From assembly GCA_026168455.1 (NCBI GenBank), contig CM047426.1, positions 74,551,986 through 74,615,985 on the forward strand: a stretch of DNA of 64,000 nucleotides. Reading direction: 5' to 3'. This DNA is from Theocolax elegans. Its lineage: Eukaryota; Arthropoda; Insecta; Hymenoptera; Cerocephalidae. A program made the position numbers and the translations under genes. This document shows, one piece after another, positions 45,701 through 59,222 of the stretch (its first letter is position 1; each line of letters opens with the position of its first letter). The notes under the pieces are model-generated. The model did not search any database, had not been told where the DNA came from, and saw nothing but the letters and a program-made list of their open reading frames with translations.

Positions 45701-46905
45701 TAATACTAGGTTTATCGGTTGTTGCGTGTGTATATACTCAAGTTAGAAATTGCCCGGATAAAAATCACTGTGTAGAAATTATTGTTTATAACATTCAGAA
45801 AATTGGATTTTTATAACTCTACTCGTGCTGTTTTCATCAATTCCCCACCTATTATTAAATCTCTTTTTTTTGCTTCTATTATTTTACTGTTATTGTCACG
45901 ATTTAATCTATTAAATATTCAGTAACTAAGTTATCATTTTTGTCACTGTTACCACTAAAAACTGTTACCATATTCTCTAAATTATATAACATCCGATAAT
46001 AATTATTTTATTTTAAAATATTCAATACAAATATTATCAAAATTATCAAGAGTGTTGAAATTTGAAGGACTAACAAGTAAAACAAATTCTATTGAAATTA
46101 ACACTTTTTTAAATTTTACAAGTACTTAAATAAGTTTTTATGAAAAAATTTGTCAAGTTTTGATAAAATCTTTTTTTACCAGATTTTTACCAGACTTATC
46201 TTTTTGTTTATAGGAAATGTACAGAAGATAGCTATTTATTTGCGTGTACGATGAATATGAAATAACGACATGATTAGAATAGTTATGTACAAATAATACA
46301 TATTTATTTTCTTCATTAAATTAAAACGAATTGACTCTGCCTTTTTTCAAGCGAAATTACGTTTTCAAAATTAACAGAGTAACAAATTTGTTTATGATAG
46401 CAAAATAAGTAAAAGTATAATCAGTATACTTTAAAAGCTTTTCTAAAATATTTGCTAATTATTTTGAAAGATGAAATAGAAAACGGACAGCATTTCTGTC
46501 AGTGTCATTCACCAAAAATCATAAAATCCAAACGAACCTACACATAGGTTTCATTTACAATGCCAGGAATGAAAACAAAAGGCAATCATTCACGCATACG
46601 AAATAAATGGATTTTGATTGAAAAAAAAAGAGAGAACGGGAAAATTTAAATCTATCTGCCGGTGGATCGAAAAGGCACGTAAAGACCACGAGTGACATCA
46701 GTGCGTGCACGGAAAGAGCGTTAAATAACCAGATGCAACGGCCTCGGGAGCTTTCTAATTCGGATTGCGAAACGGCTCGCGATGCATTAAAACGCGCATG
46801 AGAAAGCCTCGCCAAGGAACCTGCAATACTTCATTCCGCGCTTCTCCGCTCATCGATTTTTCACATCTTTGATCAAAGCGTTGGTTGTAAATACTTCATC
46901 AAACT
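42761..46905. other. Non-coding DNA
   Basis: AT-rich. GC-richer patches lie at about 43580-43780, 44200-44330, 45280-45520 and 46660-46850. Open frames on both strands in these patches (for example 43519-43773 minus, 44195-44488 plus, 46555-46815 minus) show no known motif. Confidence 0.35.
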
Positions 46906-47003
46906 ATTTTGTTACATCGATTCTACAATAATGATGCAAATTCAATATATATATATATACACATTGAATTTGCATCATTATTATAAAAACGACGTAACAA
47001 AAT
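46906..47003. repeat. Inverted repeat (hairpin) with a TA-microsatellite loop
   Basis: The arms TTTTGTTACATCGATTC... and ...GACGTAACAAAA pair through a shared ATAATGATGCAAATTCAAT core (18 of 18 in the core, with few mismatches outside). The loop is an alternating AT/AC run. The total is about 98 bases. It could be a very small MITE, or transcribed as a hairpin RNA. Confidence 0.6.
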
Positions 47004-48983
47004 AAAATTGTATATAAATATATATATATATATCCTTTATATACCTTTTCTTGACACTTACCAACTGCTTTTTTAAAATTCTAATGTATGAAATAAGAAC
47101 ACTGTACGAAGCATATAAGCCATAAACGATATTATCTTTAAAAGAGAACTGTATTCAACATATTAAATTTTATGAATATTTATTAATTTTTTGTAGTAAT
47201 ATTGATTTTAAATTCAAACAATAATAGGTTCAACTCGATGTAATTTTTAAAAAATAATTTCTGTGATGTGCATATTGATAGTATTAAAAACTCGCATATT
47301 TTATGCATATAAATAGTTAATCAAGCTTCTGAAATTCACATTTGCAAATCAATATTTTATTCTTATATATTACAATTATTGAAAATTCATTAATTTATAA
47401 GTAAAGTGTGTTATTTATAGACGCACAATATGATTTGGGTACGAATTTATTAATAAATATATTATTCGCATATGTGCTCTAAGCATACCGTAAGGATCAC
47501 TATAAATACAAAAATAATTATTAACACATTTTTTTGTCGTCAACGAGAATGGAAAATTAAATTTGAAAAGTAAATAAAACCAAAATTGGAAAACAATTGT
47601 AAAGCAATATAATTCATATGAAAACAAAAGGGAGAAAAAAAATATTTCGAAACTATATAACGGTGTATGCGAATGTGTGTAAAAGTCAGCCGCAACGTCC
47701 GCAGCAGCCGTTGACAATATTTTTTAGACTCGCTTGCGCTTCCTCTTTGACTTTTCTCTGTATTATTTCACCGAGCACCCTTTGCCCCTTTTTTATCCCC
47801 TCCGTACCGATTTAATCGGGTTTTACGGCAAGCAAATAAGAAGTCAAACTACATTTGCAGTTTTTTCTCTCGTATTTTTTCTTGACTTATTAAATTATTT
47901 TAATATATGCCTATTAATGTCAGTTATTGATCGAATAGTCGTTTGAATATATCTACTTTAATTATCGTTTATCTGTAAATATTGGTTACTGCTATACACA
48001 TCGTACATTTTATTTTAATACACAGAACTAAGAATAGCCGTATAGCTAAAAGTATGAAAAATATTATTTTCAATAAAGTGGGATAAATTTAAAATTACAA
48101 AACCGTTTATTATTGTTTCGGTAAATATAATAATAGTATACGAACCATCAGTCTGAGTGTATAGAATAATAAAATAGGTAGGGGTACATGTATATACACT
48201 TTAATTTAATGATTGTGTTGGAGAAAGATGAATTTGGGGGAGGTAGTATAATTCCGTGAGAGTAACTAATTGTATCATCTGGTTTGAGTTAATACACCAA
48301 ATGCGGGTGCTCGTACGAGAAAAATAATCGAAATGCGTTGGTACGTCTACGTATCAATCACCGGTTAAAGGGCGTCGGCCGCGTGCATCATTTATATCTG
48401 TCTTGGGTGGGGCCGCGGTAACAAGGGTGTACCTCTTTTACTCTCGCGCGTAGCTTTTGCAGTCGACTCTTCTATTCTCGATTCGGGCTCAATTGTTACT
48501 TCCGAATTCTCGAGTTATTTATCGCTCGGATTTACGGGGTAAGTCGATTCGATGCTGCAAATACGATTTTTTATCAGGGATTTTGATAAGTGAGCTCTTT
48601 GTAATTGAAATACGAATTTCAACTTTAAAAAAAAAAACTATATGCTAACAAATTGTACGTTGTTACAAATGATATTATTAAATTTTCATTTTCATAAAAC
48701 GAGGAATATGTTAATAAGCGGTCGTTAAATAGTAATTTACAAACAAAAATTATAGATCTTATAGTAGATTGCCAAGAAAATCACACTACTGACTCACTCG
48801 TATAAAAAGTAGGATCAAATTATTAAAATTGCTATGAACACCTACGAATATAAATATACAAATCCCACGATCGAATCTGCAACTAGATCAATAAACGACT
48901 GCCGGAAAAATCGCACGGTTAATCGACCGAGTCAATGTAAAAATAAATATATCTAATATGGCTTAGAGAAGAACAAGATGGAA
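47004..48983. other. Non-coding DNA
   Basis: Starts with a TA microsatellite (about 47018-47034). A GC-richer patch lies at about 48300-48550. No supported gene. Confidence 0.4.
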
Positions 48984-49020
48984 AGAGAGAGAGAGAGGGG
49001 GGGGGGGGGGGAGGAGGAGA
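48984..49020 (+). repeat. GA microsatellite running into a 15-base poly-G tract
   Basis: AGAGAGAGAG is followed by fifteen consecutive G (48997-49011), then AGGAGGAGAG. Such a G run is exceptional in this AT-rich sequence and could form a quadruplex or reflect an assembly artefact. Confidence 0.9.
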
Positions 49021-52000
49021 GAAAATACACCGAAATGTGAGATCGAAACGAAAAGAAACGGAATTACGAGAAAATGGACGTGTACCGCTATAGACTATAG
49101 CGTTATTACTGTCCTCGTTGGACCGCGTGTATACAGCCGTGTAATTTCCGAGTCTCCGTAGCTGTAATTAGACAGAAGGATACAGCAGCCTCGCGTCTAT
49201 ATATCTCGTTGAGAGCGTGATTTTCTAATAAATAAACGTCAAGGCTGAGAATTTTCGTGCTCGCTGCTTTTTCATCGCTCGATGATGATTCTTTCAATGA
49301 ATCCCCAATTGAATTATTGATGTACTCTGTCGCAACGCGACTCTATTACGGAAGTCTCTTGAATTTATTATATTAGACAGATATTCTTACGCGAAGTGTT
49401 GTTTACTATTTTATATATTTTGTATACAAATCTCTTCATTATATATTTGCGGTTAATTTTTTAACTTTTAATCCTTTAAATTTATTAAAATACGAATGAA
49501 AATTTAGACGCCTTATTTACGTATAAATTATATAAATAAATTATTATATTTCTCTTCAACTCGATCGACTTAAGTTAAATGAAAATGTAATTCAAGGTAT
49601 TTTAAAGTAATTGTATAATAACTTGCGATCAAAGATTTCATGGTTGAAAGTATATTTTTCAATTCCAAATCTTGTTTGCAATTATTACATAATTCGTTAA
49701 AAAGCAAGTAATCGATTTAAAGACTTTGAGTAGGATTCGCAGAGACATTCCTTCTTCCAATTAAATCCACTCTTACTCTCAGCCAGGGGAATACGATTGT
49801 CTTGCACATTACGCTTAATGCATCGATACAACGAATTTACGAACACTTCGAGGAATTCAACTTGTATAATTCCCTCGCTCCAACAGCCCTATAACTTTAT
49901 AAGACCTTGCGTGTTACATTTTTTTGTAACGCACAGTTTGCCAGTAAAGTTTTTTTTTTAGATTAAATTCTTAACAACCAGACAATTTTACGTCAACTAT
50001 ACTTTTTTTTGTGCATGATCCCCATCGCAAATGAATGTTGCCTTTTGTAACTCGATCTATAAGATTTTTATTTTCAACCTTACGTGCAATTGTTACCAAG
50101 TTTGTTTTTAACGAATTGTAGAAAAGTTTGCTCTGCGAACACGCTTGAAATTTCATATGATTCTTTGATATTTCTAGTGCTTTTAGTGTCATGTAGTTTG
50201 AGTTAATTGAATCTTGCTTTTTTCCAACATGATAACCTATTACGGTTTTATTTTACACACCCATTCCGTCACTTGGTTTTCAACTACAAATTTTTAAATG
50301 AGAAACTAACTTTTATTCCGTTGAAATATATACCTAAGTGTAAACTGGTTTTTTAATCGTATACTGTATAATTGAATAGAAAAATCTAAGTTTAGAAATT
50401 ATTGTTATTACAACGTTTTGTAATTCGAATATTTAAATATTTAATTATTATTAAAGTTATTGCGCTTCATAAATAGTTAGAGTTGAAACAGAGTAGGATG
50501 ATGTCTAGATTTCCTTTATGTAAATTATCTTATTACTCACGTAGTCATTTTAAATAAATTCAATTTACAATTCTCGTTTTAAATCGTGTGTTTTACGCTG
50601 ACATTAATTGTACGAACGACTATAATTATTTTTTTGTTTTCCGTATATACCTTACTTTTTATTCTTAGATAAATTCAAAATACTTTCAATGTAGTATACA
50701 GATATAGTTAAATGTAGTTTTGAAAATGTGCTTCAAAGTGACTTTCTTGAATCCCAAAAGACGTGGAAGTTTACGAAGTGAAGCGTTATATTTTCATTAT
50801 ATCGTAAGATATTCGTAACTTCGTGCATCTGACACTTTCAACAGAAGGCATAGCGTTAATTTAAAAAAAATATAATTTTTACTTAGCTTAAAAGGTAACG
50901 TCAGTTCAACAACTAATAAAACCATGACAGAAAATATATATCCTTGCCGGTTTGTGAACAAAGCCATATCCCTCATCATTCATCGGCAAACGTAGCCTCA
51001 CAAATAAGACTTGTTGCATAAAGGGTGCGTGCGAAGGGACAACCCATGGAAAGGGGCTACACACAGTGCAGAAAGGGCTTGCCCGGGTATTGATCCGTTG
51101 CATACGTGGCGCTGCAAGTCCCTCCCCGTTGATTTTGCCGCGTTAGACGGAAACTGACAAATCGCCTACCGGGTTTCTCCACGATTTTTCAATCTTTTTT
51201 ACTTCCATTTTCAACGCAGCTCATTTAAATCACAAGGATGTCCTTTCGGGAATTTTATTTCCTCGCGTTTTTACCGGTGCTAGAAAAATAATAAATATAT
51301 ATATACATATATATTTACTCAATGATAACGTCGCGTGAAAAACGCGATTCTTCGATTACGCTTCGCGGCCTTATACTTATTCTTGGTAATGAGTTTTTAT
51401 AACTCTAATGTACGTTGCGAGAATTACGACGTATAGTTCGTTTTGGTACATTATTTTGATGGATCGCTATACGTGAGGAACGTAGGAGTTTTCAGATTTC
51501 AAAGATTTTTCTTTTGTATATTGTTTAGATAATATTTTTCATGGTTTCTACGTGGAACAACTTTACTAAGCAAACTTTGTTGGTTTCATGCTAAAAATTG
51601 CTCTTTTACGTAAAGGCAACACTTAAAGCTGCGCTACACTAGGTCACATATTTTTTAAATAAACGGATAATACTAAAAAATATATATTTGCTGCAAAATG
51701 TGATTACATTAATTAATATATTTTTATTTTCTTCTGTTTTAGGTAAGTGAAGCTGGTTTCAACGAAACATGTGAATCTCTACCGTTGGTTCGATAAGTAA
51801 TAAAGATTTTTTCATTAAATATTAGCCGTTTTTAACGAAAATTATAAAAATAATTTTCGATTTTTTTAAATAACAATGCTATATTCAATAATAACACAGA
51901 ATATGTAGTTTATAATTACAAAAAAATTAATTCTATTAGAATCGTAAATGAGTTATGAGGAAATAAATTAAAAAACGTTTTTCTTTAATAAATTAAGTTT

Positions 52001-54234
52001 ATATAAAAATATATACGCGTATTTATAGTATAATTATGTTTATCATCTTTATCTCCCAATAAAGAAACAAAAATTGAAATAAAATTTCACTAAAGCAATG
52101 AAATCAAAATATCTACAATACACCATCGACTTCCCACGTAAACCAATTGGAGAAATGCACGAGGAGATTTCGCAGTTGCTCGCGACAAAGACGTTTACTG
52201 TACTATACATACCTGGAATTACGCAAAATCCTAATTCCTCGGGGCTTAATAACGCATCGGAATACATACGATTCTGCGTATCCTATACTCGAAGTTGAAT
52301 AGCTACGCATCGTCACGTGAACGTCAGTCGCAGAACTCGACCATTCGGTTGCGTATGTATGGGCCGCGGTTCATCTTCTCTCGCGCTCGGTCGGGTATTA
52401 TCGAGTGAAAGGTGCGAGATAATTTAGTGGCTATAGATGACCAGTTGTAAAGACGCGTCGTTTCTAATAAAATATTAATCATGCAGCGTTATGACACGAA
52501 TTCAAGATTGATTAATACTTGCTTTTATTTGCCAAAATAAATTACGTAAAAAAGAAAAGTAAGGTTTCCAAACTATTGAAACAAATCGCGGTAATGTGTG
52601 GGCTTAATTAAGAGCCGTAAGCGAAGCTGAGAGGGTAGGAAAAGTAGTTCCGAAGAACGCGGAGAAGGGAGTCGGGAGTCGGGAGTTCCAGGTGGGCAGT
52701 GATTAATCGCACCGACATCGTGTAATGCGCGCGTTTTTACACGCGACCGGTCGTCGTCGGTCGCACACTCGTTAACAACGAAAAATTTGCACGTCCACGA
52801 AGTGTCGACGTTGTGGAATTTTTTTGACACCGGTCATTTTTTACACGAGGATTTGCACGGGACATTTTTGTTGAAAGGTACTTTTTATCTAATTTAGATT
52901 TGTTGACAATCAACCTATCGTAAACCTATAATAATATACGAAAATTAATTTGATTTAATTGACTAAAGCCTACCTCGAGATTCGTGTACTTTTAAACATT
53001 GAATATTAAATTCATTGTTTTCCCAACTCATGGAATGTAATTATTAAGTTTATATATATTTCACAATAAAAACAATCCATTTTAATTTAAAAAACATAAT
53101 CGTATATATATTTTCATTTAAAATTTTCTAAATATACTCGGGATTTTGAAAGATATTTTTGAAAAGAGCGTTAAAAGCGTTTGCTGCGATTGAATTCTGG
53201 TATAGAATGTTAGAGAAGTTATAAGACCGTAAAACCCGAGCGAGCGCTTAAAAGGAAGAAAATCGTGGCCGCGCGCGAAAAGTCATTTCGGGCTTTATAC
53301 CTACGTGCACCTGAGAGCGAGAGAATATTCCTTACATAAAATCTATCTTTCGCGCGAGTGCATAGCCTCGCTTTCACTTCTAAAACCGGCCGAAAAAAGA
53401 ATGCGCTCCCGTTCGACCGAGTTTAATTAACGATTCCATGATTATTTGTCGCACCTACGCACGTATAAAAAAAGGTTTCATTCGATATTTATATATTTAT
53501 ATATAAAGTATTATTGAGTATTCGAAAGCTGAATTGTTTATTTCTTTTTTTATGCGCGTGTATACAAAATACAATTTATAGCGTAAAATTAATTAGTCTA
53601 TACTTATATAGTTTAATGAAAAAAGTAACATTATTCACATTTTAATGCTAACAACTTAAATTCTCTCAAGATTGTTATAGCAATGGTAAAAAGTACGACT
53701 CCATTAAAAAAAAAATAAATTTACGTCAAGTTTCCGGAGGATCGGATTTATGGAGTTGATATTTTCATGTTGGAAAGTCACATTAACTCGAGTCTGAGTA
53801 AATAGTATTCCAGCGTCTCCTCGATTCACGTTTCAAACTGGACACCTGTTCTTACTTATGAGCATATTTATGTCGATTGTAAATGCACCTTAAATCGTGC
53901 TTACAATTTCTCTTGGTAAGAATTTTAAATATAGAAATGAATCAACGTGTGCTGAAATTTACGAATACTTCAGCGTAAAGCAATCCTTTTTAATATTTTC
54001 AATACGTAACCGCACCAAATGATTATTATAAATATTACAGAATTTATGTAATTAAAAATAAGCAATTTAAAAACTTCAAATATTCATATTGAAATAAATA
54101 CAGTAAAACATGACTCGAGTTATTAAATAATTTTAAACGATTATCAACTGAAATAAATGTTTTATTTGGATATATCAAACATTAACTTGTAAACAGTAAA
54201 AAAATTATCATTCTGTACAAATACCTCTAACGAT
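49021..54234. other. Long AT-rich stretch with GC-rich islets
   Basis: GC-rich islets lie at about 50980-51200, 52290-52420, 52610-52830 and 53210-53430, in otherwise very AT-rich DNA. None contains a long frame with splice sites. They may be conserved non-coding elements within a large intron. Confidence 0.35.
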
Positions 54235-54606
54235 TTGCCTTATGCAACATTAAAAAATAAAGATTTTAACTTTTTAAGAGGAAACTTTTCACTTAGATCC
54301 AACAAACGAGAAAGAAATTATCCGTCAAGTATAACCCGACATACGCGCATTTTCCAACGCGCCGTAAAACAGCCGGTTCAAGGTGCGTCATCTCATTATA
54401 TACCGCATAGCGAGGCTCGGAAAACCGAGCGATGTAGATCCTTATCCATGCCGACGGTTATTATAGGAGAAGGTTTATGCACTTGCGGAATTCACGCTGG
54501 CGACCACGTCGTGGATTTCCTAATTAATCGATCTTGCTCGATTTCTCAGGTTTATGCGAAAATTACAGAGATTATTTTGAAAGTAAATTTATTTTTCACC
54601 TCTTGA
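54235..54606 (+). CDS. Low-confidence open frame, possible exon
   Basis: 123 codons from a TTG; the GC-richer half is at 54300-54560. That part encodes a Ser/Arg-rich stretch, then a Cys- and His-containing segment (GLCTCGIHAGDHVVDF). A usable donor (CAG|GTTTAT) lies near 54550. No family is recognised and no partner exon was found. It may be a real internal exon or a conserved non-coding patch. Confidence 0.25.
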   Translation: MPYATLKNKDFNFLRGNFSLRSNKRERNYPSSITRHTRIFQRAVKQPVQGASSHYIPHSEARKTERCRSLSMPTVIIGEGLCTCGIHAGDHVVDFLINRSCSISQVYAKITEIILKVNLFFTS

Positions 54607-57600
54607 AGGAATTACACTTAGTTTAGCTTAGAAATATGTTACTGTCAAATTGACTGATTCATGTACGTGATTATTTTACTTATATGTGGAACGTACGTAC
54701 ACACATGTGTATTATTTTTCTTTATTCAAACTTTTGAAAGCGTTCATTAATTTCCATTTTTTATGTATACGCGGTTTTAGATATACCTGCGTATATACAT
54801 TCGATGTTGTGTAAATACGATAAATTGTTACACAAATTTAGTGTAATACATACATAAATATATCAAACTTTCTACATTTGTACGAATCACTTGCGTTTTA
54901 AACATAAAAGTATAAATTAAAATTCCGGAATAATTGAATTATTATATAAACCTAATTAGCAATTTCAACTTGAATATTAATTCATACGCTTTTTATAAAT
55001 AAATGTTGACGTATATTATTAAATCTACTCTTGTTTGTACAATCGTATTTATAAATTTCATTGAATAAAATATAATGTTAATTTGATAAATTTACGCGGC
55101 TGCATGCTAATTACATGATTTATTTAGCAACTTTAATGAAAAGAAAATTAAATGATCATCTATGCAGAAACTAAGGCTTTGTGTAACGCTAATAGTAATT
55201 CATCTTCGCAGAATGCGAAAGAGATAACAGTTTACACAATATTTAATAAGTTTATATAAAAGTATAATATTTACACGATTTAATAAGAATTGTTAATTGT
55301 AAAAAAATGTTGTAATCGGTCGTTACGTATCGTAAAGCCTAATCGATTTCTTTAACCTACTAATATTGTTTATCAAATAAAAAATTTCAACACTTGACGA
55401 AACCAAGTGCAATGTATTCTTTAGATAAGAAATTACTTTATCAAACCAATTAATGCGGTTTCCCGTTTCAATCTAGCGATTTCGAAATCAGTCAGAGGCT
55501 CCATCAATAATAAATAAATAAATCTATCTTACGAAGGAAATTAATGGTATATCTTCGTGTTCGATAAATCACCTTTATATGAAAGTATAAACTTTATAAA
55601 AAACCATTTTTTCAGGCTTTGGCTGTTCTATCTATCGTCTTGTGCATGTAACGTAAACCTATGAGCGATTTTTTGTATTATGCAAACGTATATTAACTTT
55701 AGTATTAATTTGCGCGTTGATTGTGAAGCCGAATGAGAAATTAAATGGATTTGCAGTATTGATATGTTAACGGTATATAAAAAATTAAAAATGATTTTCG
55801 TTTTAAATCTGTACAATTTAACCTTACACGAGCATTGATTTTAACAGTTGATCTGCATATTTTTTGTAAATGTAAATAACCCACGTAAATGCCTCGAGTT
55901 GCGAATAAATATTTTAAAATGAATTAAAAAAAGTGGAAACTCGCGTTTTTAATTACATGGAAATGAAATGATATTCGTGTACATACGTATATAGGTATAT
56001 TTCCAAAAATATGGATTGTACGATCGATTACTTTGGCGAATATATAATATTGTATAAAATAAAGAAAAGTGCACGAATCGAGTAAAGGTATCGACGTATA
56101 AAATGCAACAAACGAATCGATGAGTCAGAGTAAAACACGATGCAAAAGAAGGAGCGCGACGCTTCGACGGCGTATGCGTAAAATATATGTATATATAGAT
56201 ACACACAACACACGCGTAGATAGATATCCCTCGTTCGCACGCTTTCCTCTTACAAAGTGTACCCGTTGCGTAAACACATGCAAATTATTACCGTTTCACC
56301 TTCACACAGATAGAGGTGCACACATGCGAGCGCACACTTGGACTGCAAGCGCGAGGCTGAACGCTAATTAAAATGCGCTATCCGCGAATCGAGCCTCTCG
56401 GGCTCAATACTATATACTACTTTGCGCAACCTCGAGCTGCTCGTCGGCGCATGAATCCCGCGGCCTCGCTGAGCGGTGACTTTGTCGTCGTCGCTTCCTC
56501 TATCGTTTTTCCGCGAAAGTCCTATTCTTCTATGCGCACGTATATATACGTCATACACGTATTTCTTTATTTATTCGAGATTCACCCAAAATTATATCGT
56601 TGTCTTCAAATTCACGAAACTATCTAGCACTGCAGTCTCAATTGTGTAACTAATTCAATGAGTTAAAAGTCAAGCTTAGAGAAATATTGGTATACACACT
56701 ATATACTTGAGCTTAAAGAATATAATTACAGTGTGTTGGAAATAATAATTGCTAGGTACGAGTTGCGACGGATTTTTACAACGAAATCAATTTACTTTTT
56801 CTTATACGAATAAAATCAATGTATCTCAAATCTACAATTTATAATTCTACGCGCGACGACTATACAGAACGAAATATAGTGTAGCTATTGAAAGGAAAAT
56901 ACTTCTGCAACAATTGATAAACGTTTTATGACTCGCTTGCACGGTCTCGACGCGAATCGATAAACATTGATAATCAGTGTATCCTGTAATACTTATCGAT
57001 CATTTTGTTATAAATATGTAGCGCGTGTACTGAAAATTGGAAGAGTGGAATTCGGTTCATGATAAACTAACAACATTTCAATTTGAATACAATCTTCTTC
57101 TCGTCAAGCATTATTTATAATTAAAATCCATAATTCGTATATCATTCGTTTAGAATCCACAGTCAAGTGTAGATTCATTAGAAGCATTGCAGTAGGTTAA
57201 GAGATACTGTTGAGGCTTGTAGAGAAGCTATACCAAGTCGCTTTCTTTGCCTTTCGTGTATATTACAGGTGCGTGCATAATTTAGCCGCAAGCTACATTT
57301 TCAAAGACCTCCATTACCCGCGGTTGTTTATTTCTCGCGAAATTTTTGACGAATAATAGTATATAGAGTCGTTTTGGAATGCGGTTACATTTAGTTAATC
57401 GATGTTATTATACGTAAGGTGATTAATTTTTACCTTGTAAACAGTAGCGTAAATATAATCGAGTGATGTTATTTATTCTTCTCAACGTGTCGTTATGTTA
57501 TTGATATAAATTTATTTAAATTTTACTATTTTCCATGGAGGCTAATTGAACGATTTCCGAGGTGTGGATGATTCGATTTGCAATTTCTATATAGGAAGCT

Positions 57601-57816
57601 TTAGTACGATGGTTTATGGAGGAAAGTTGTGATAGCTAAGGTTCTAGTTGTACGTTGATGTGTGATTGCCTAGTGAATTTATGGTCTCTCTCAACCCTCT
57701 CACTCGGCGAACTTCATAAAACAAGTGCAATAATGATATTTATTCTATTTTTCTTTCTAAACATTTCTCAAAGAATTGTTGCCGAGTATCTGTGATACAA
57801 TACAGGCATTAAGTAG
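54607..57816. other. AT-rich stretch with one GC-rich islet
   Basis: A GC-rich islet with CA/TA simple sequence lies at about 56100-56560; overlapping frames on both strands there look compositional. No supported gene. Confidence 0.4.
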
Positions 57817-58321
57817 GTTTCGAAAGGAAAATTGGCACGGACCTTGTAATTTGCATAAAATGATGATTGTCAAAACGAGGGATATCGATGTCCGAGTATT
57901 CGAGTACGGAAAATATTATCAAATACTACAAGCTAAAGATGACTTGTCCGTAAAATTCTGGTAAATTATTCGCAATTGATCGCTATGAGTGAAGAGTAAA
58001 ATATACACCTTTCAAAAGAATTCTACCGAAACGTCGAATTGCAAAAAGTGCAAAGTGCAGAAAGGAAAGTCCATCGATTGAAATGTCAGTATGGTTGGCA
58101 TCGGTTCTCCTCCGGCCGCGGAAAGTTTAATCGAGCACGACCCAGTCGCTGACAATGGCTCGCCGCTTTCTAAATCCACTCGCTTCAGCGAACAATTATA
58201 CGACTCTCCGCAAGGAGATGTCGCGTTTAACCTTTTTCTTCCCCGATTCTTCCTCTCTCCGGCCTCTGCTCTTTTCTTTTTCTTGGTGCTTTTGTTTTCC
58301 GACTCGAAATGCCTCGTATAA
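57817..58321 (+). CDS. Candidate pair of exons, phase-compatible with the 34406 exon
   Basis: The first candidate exon (57817-57960) follows AAGTAG and ends CTG|GTAAAT. The second starts after CAG at 58089 and stays open to 58321. Both joins, and the join from the 34785 donor, work in phase 2. The first encodes about 48 residues (with MMIVKTRDIDVRVFEYGKYY). The second encodes a Ser/Pro/Asp-rich stretch (DPVADNGSPLSKSTRFSEQL) and then a Phe/Leu-rich end. Against it, the acceptors lack good pyrimidine tracts, and a longer frame overlaps on the other strand. No family is recognised. Confidence 0.25.
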
Positions 58322-58413
58322 GATTTAGACGTTCCGTCGTAATATTCTACCATTACTTTATCTCTACTGCGAGACGCGAATGTAATATAGCCTTTCATTG
58401 TCATTAGGTTCAC
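58012..58413 (-). CDS. Minus-strand open frame overlapping the candidate plus-strand exon
   Basis: 133 codons with a GTG as first start codon. The frame stays open some codons upstream, to an AG near 58427. The product begins with MKGYITFASRSRDKVMVEYY, then has a strongly basic run (STKKKKRAEAGERKNRGRKR) and a Ser/Gly-rich part. The length is unusual for this AT-rich DNA. It is in conflict with the plus-strand reading of the same bases. No homologous family is recognised. Confidence 0.3.
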   Translation of the reverse strand: MNLMTMKGYITFASRSRDKVMVEYYDGTSKSYTRHFESENKSTKKKKRAEAGERKNRGRKRLNATSPCGESYNCSLKRVDLESGEPLSATGSCSIKLSAAGGEPMPTILTFQSMDFPFCTLHFLQFDVSVEFF

Positions 58414-58841
58414 TACCGTTATTGTCTGAATTATTATACTATCAATTTCATTGAAAAATTATTACTTACTCTGTTCTTTGTTGCACATTTATATTTTCAG
58501 CGATGTGAGAAGGTAAATAAATTATTGACATTTAGCTTACGCGATTTCAAGTATTACAGGTAATTTACATTTTGCTTCATAACTGTTTGATTTTCGTATG
58601 AATAATTATCTACTTATATTTAAAATAAAATAAAATTTTGGTCAATGAAATTAATCACCCGTAAGAGAAAATAATTGTATTCATACATTCTTGCATGCAT
58701 GTAGTTGAAAACTGTATATATTTATTACAAAAATACAATAAATTTTAGTATTATTCATAAAAAAATTATTTTATTACACATTAATAATGTAAAAATATTA
58801 CACACAACAATTATACAGTAGAAATTTCTATTATTATATAG

Positions 58842-59118
58842 TTATACGATTAACTGTATATATACATATATATCGATAGAAACAATAATTGAACATTTCT
58901 TTTGAGCTAAGCGGTAATAGCTAGTTATATTTGTTGGCTTCTTGTTCAGTTTCTTTCTTTTAAGCTTTCTGATGTCTAAGCGAAGACTGACGAACCCTCC
59001 GTATACTCGAGAATTATTGTTTAGACTATATCTGAAAGTCCTTTGAACCCCACAGAACATTTGTTCCTTCCCTACCTTCTCCGTTTTCATTTCTTGATGT
59101 TTTCGTCTAATGTAACGC
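58842..59118 (-). CDS. Low-confidence minus-strand exon
   Basis: On the minus strand a strong acceptor (pyrimidine-rich, TTTTTACAG) ends at 59119 and opens a frame of about 91 codons to a TAA at 58842. The product is Lys/Arg-rich with no known motif. An internal donor (AAG|GTAGGG, about 59070) could shorten it. It might belong with the 58012-58413 frame as one small minus-strand gene, but the join could not be established. Confidence 0.25.
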
Positions 59119-59222
59119 CTGTAAAAATGTAGTATTAATGTTATAAAATGGATTATATTTTTATTAAAAAATTTACATATTTTAATAAATATAGACTACT
59201 TTGTGCGGTAAATTGATATTAA

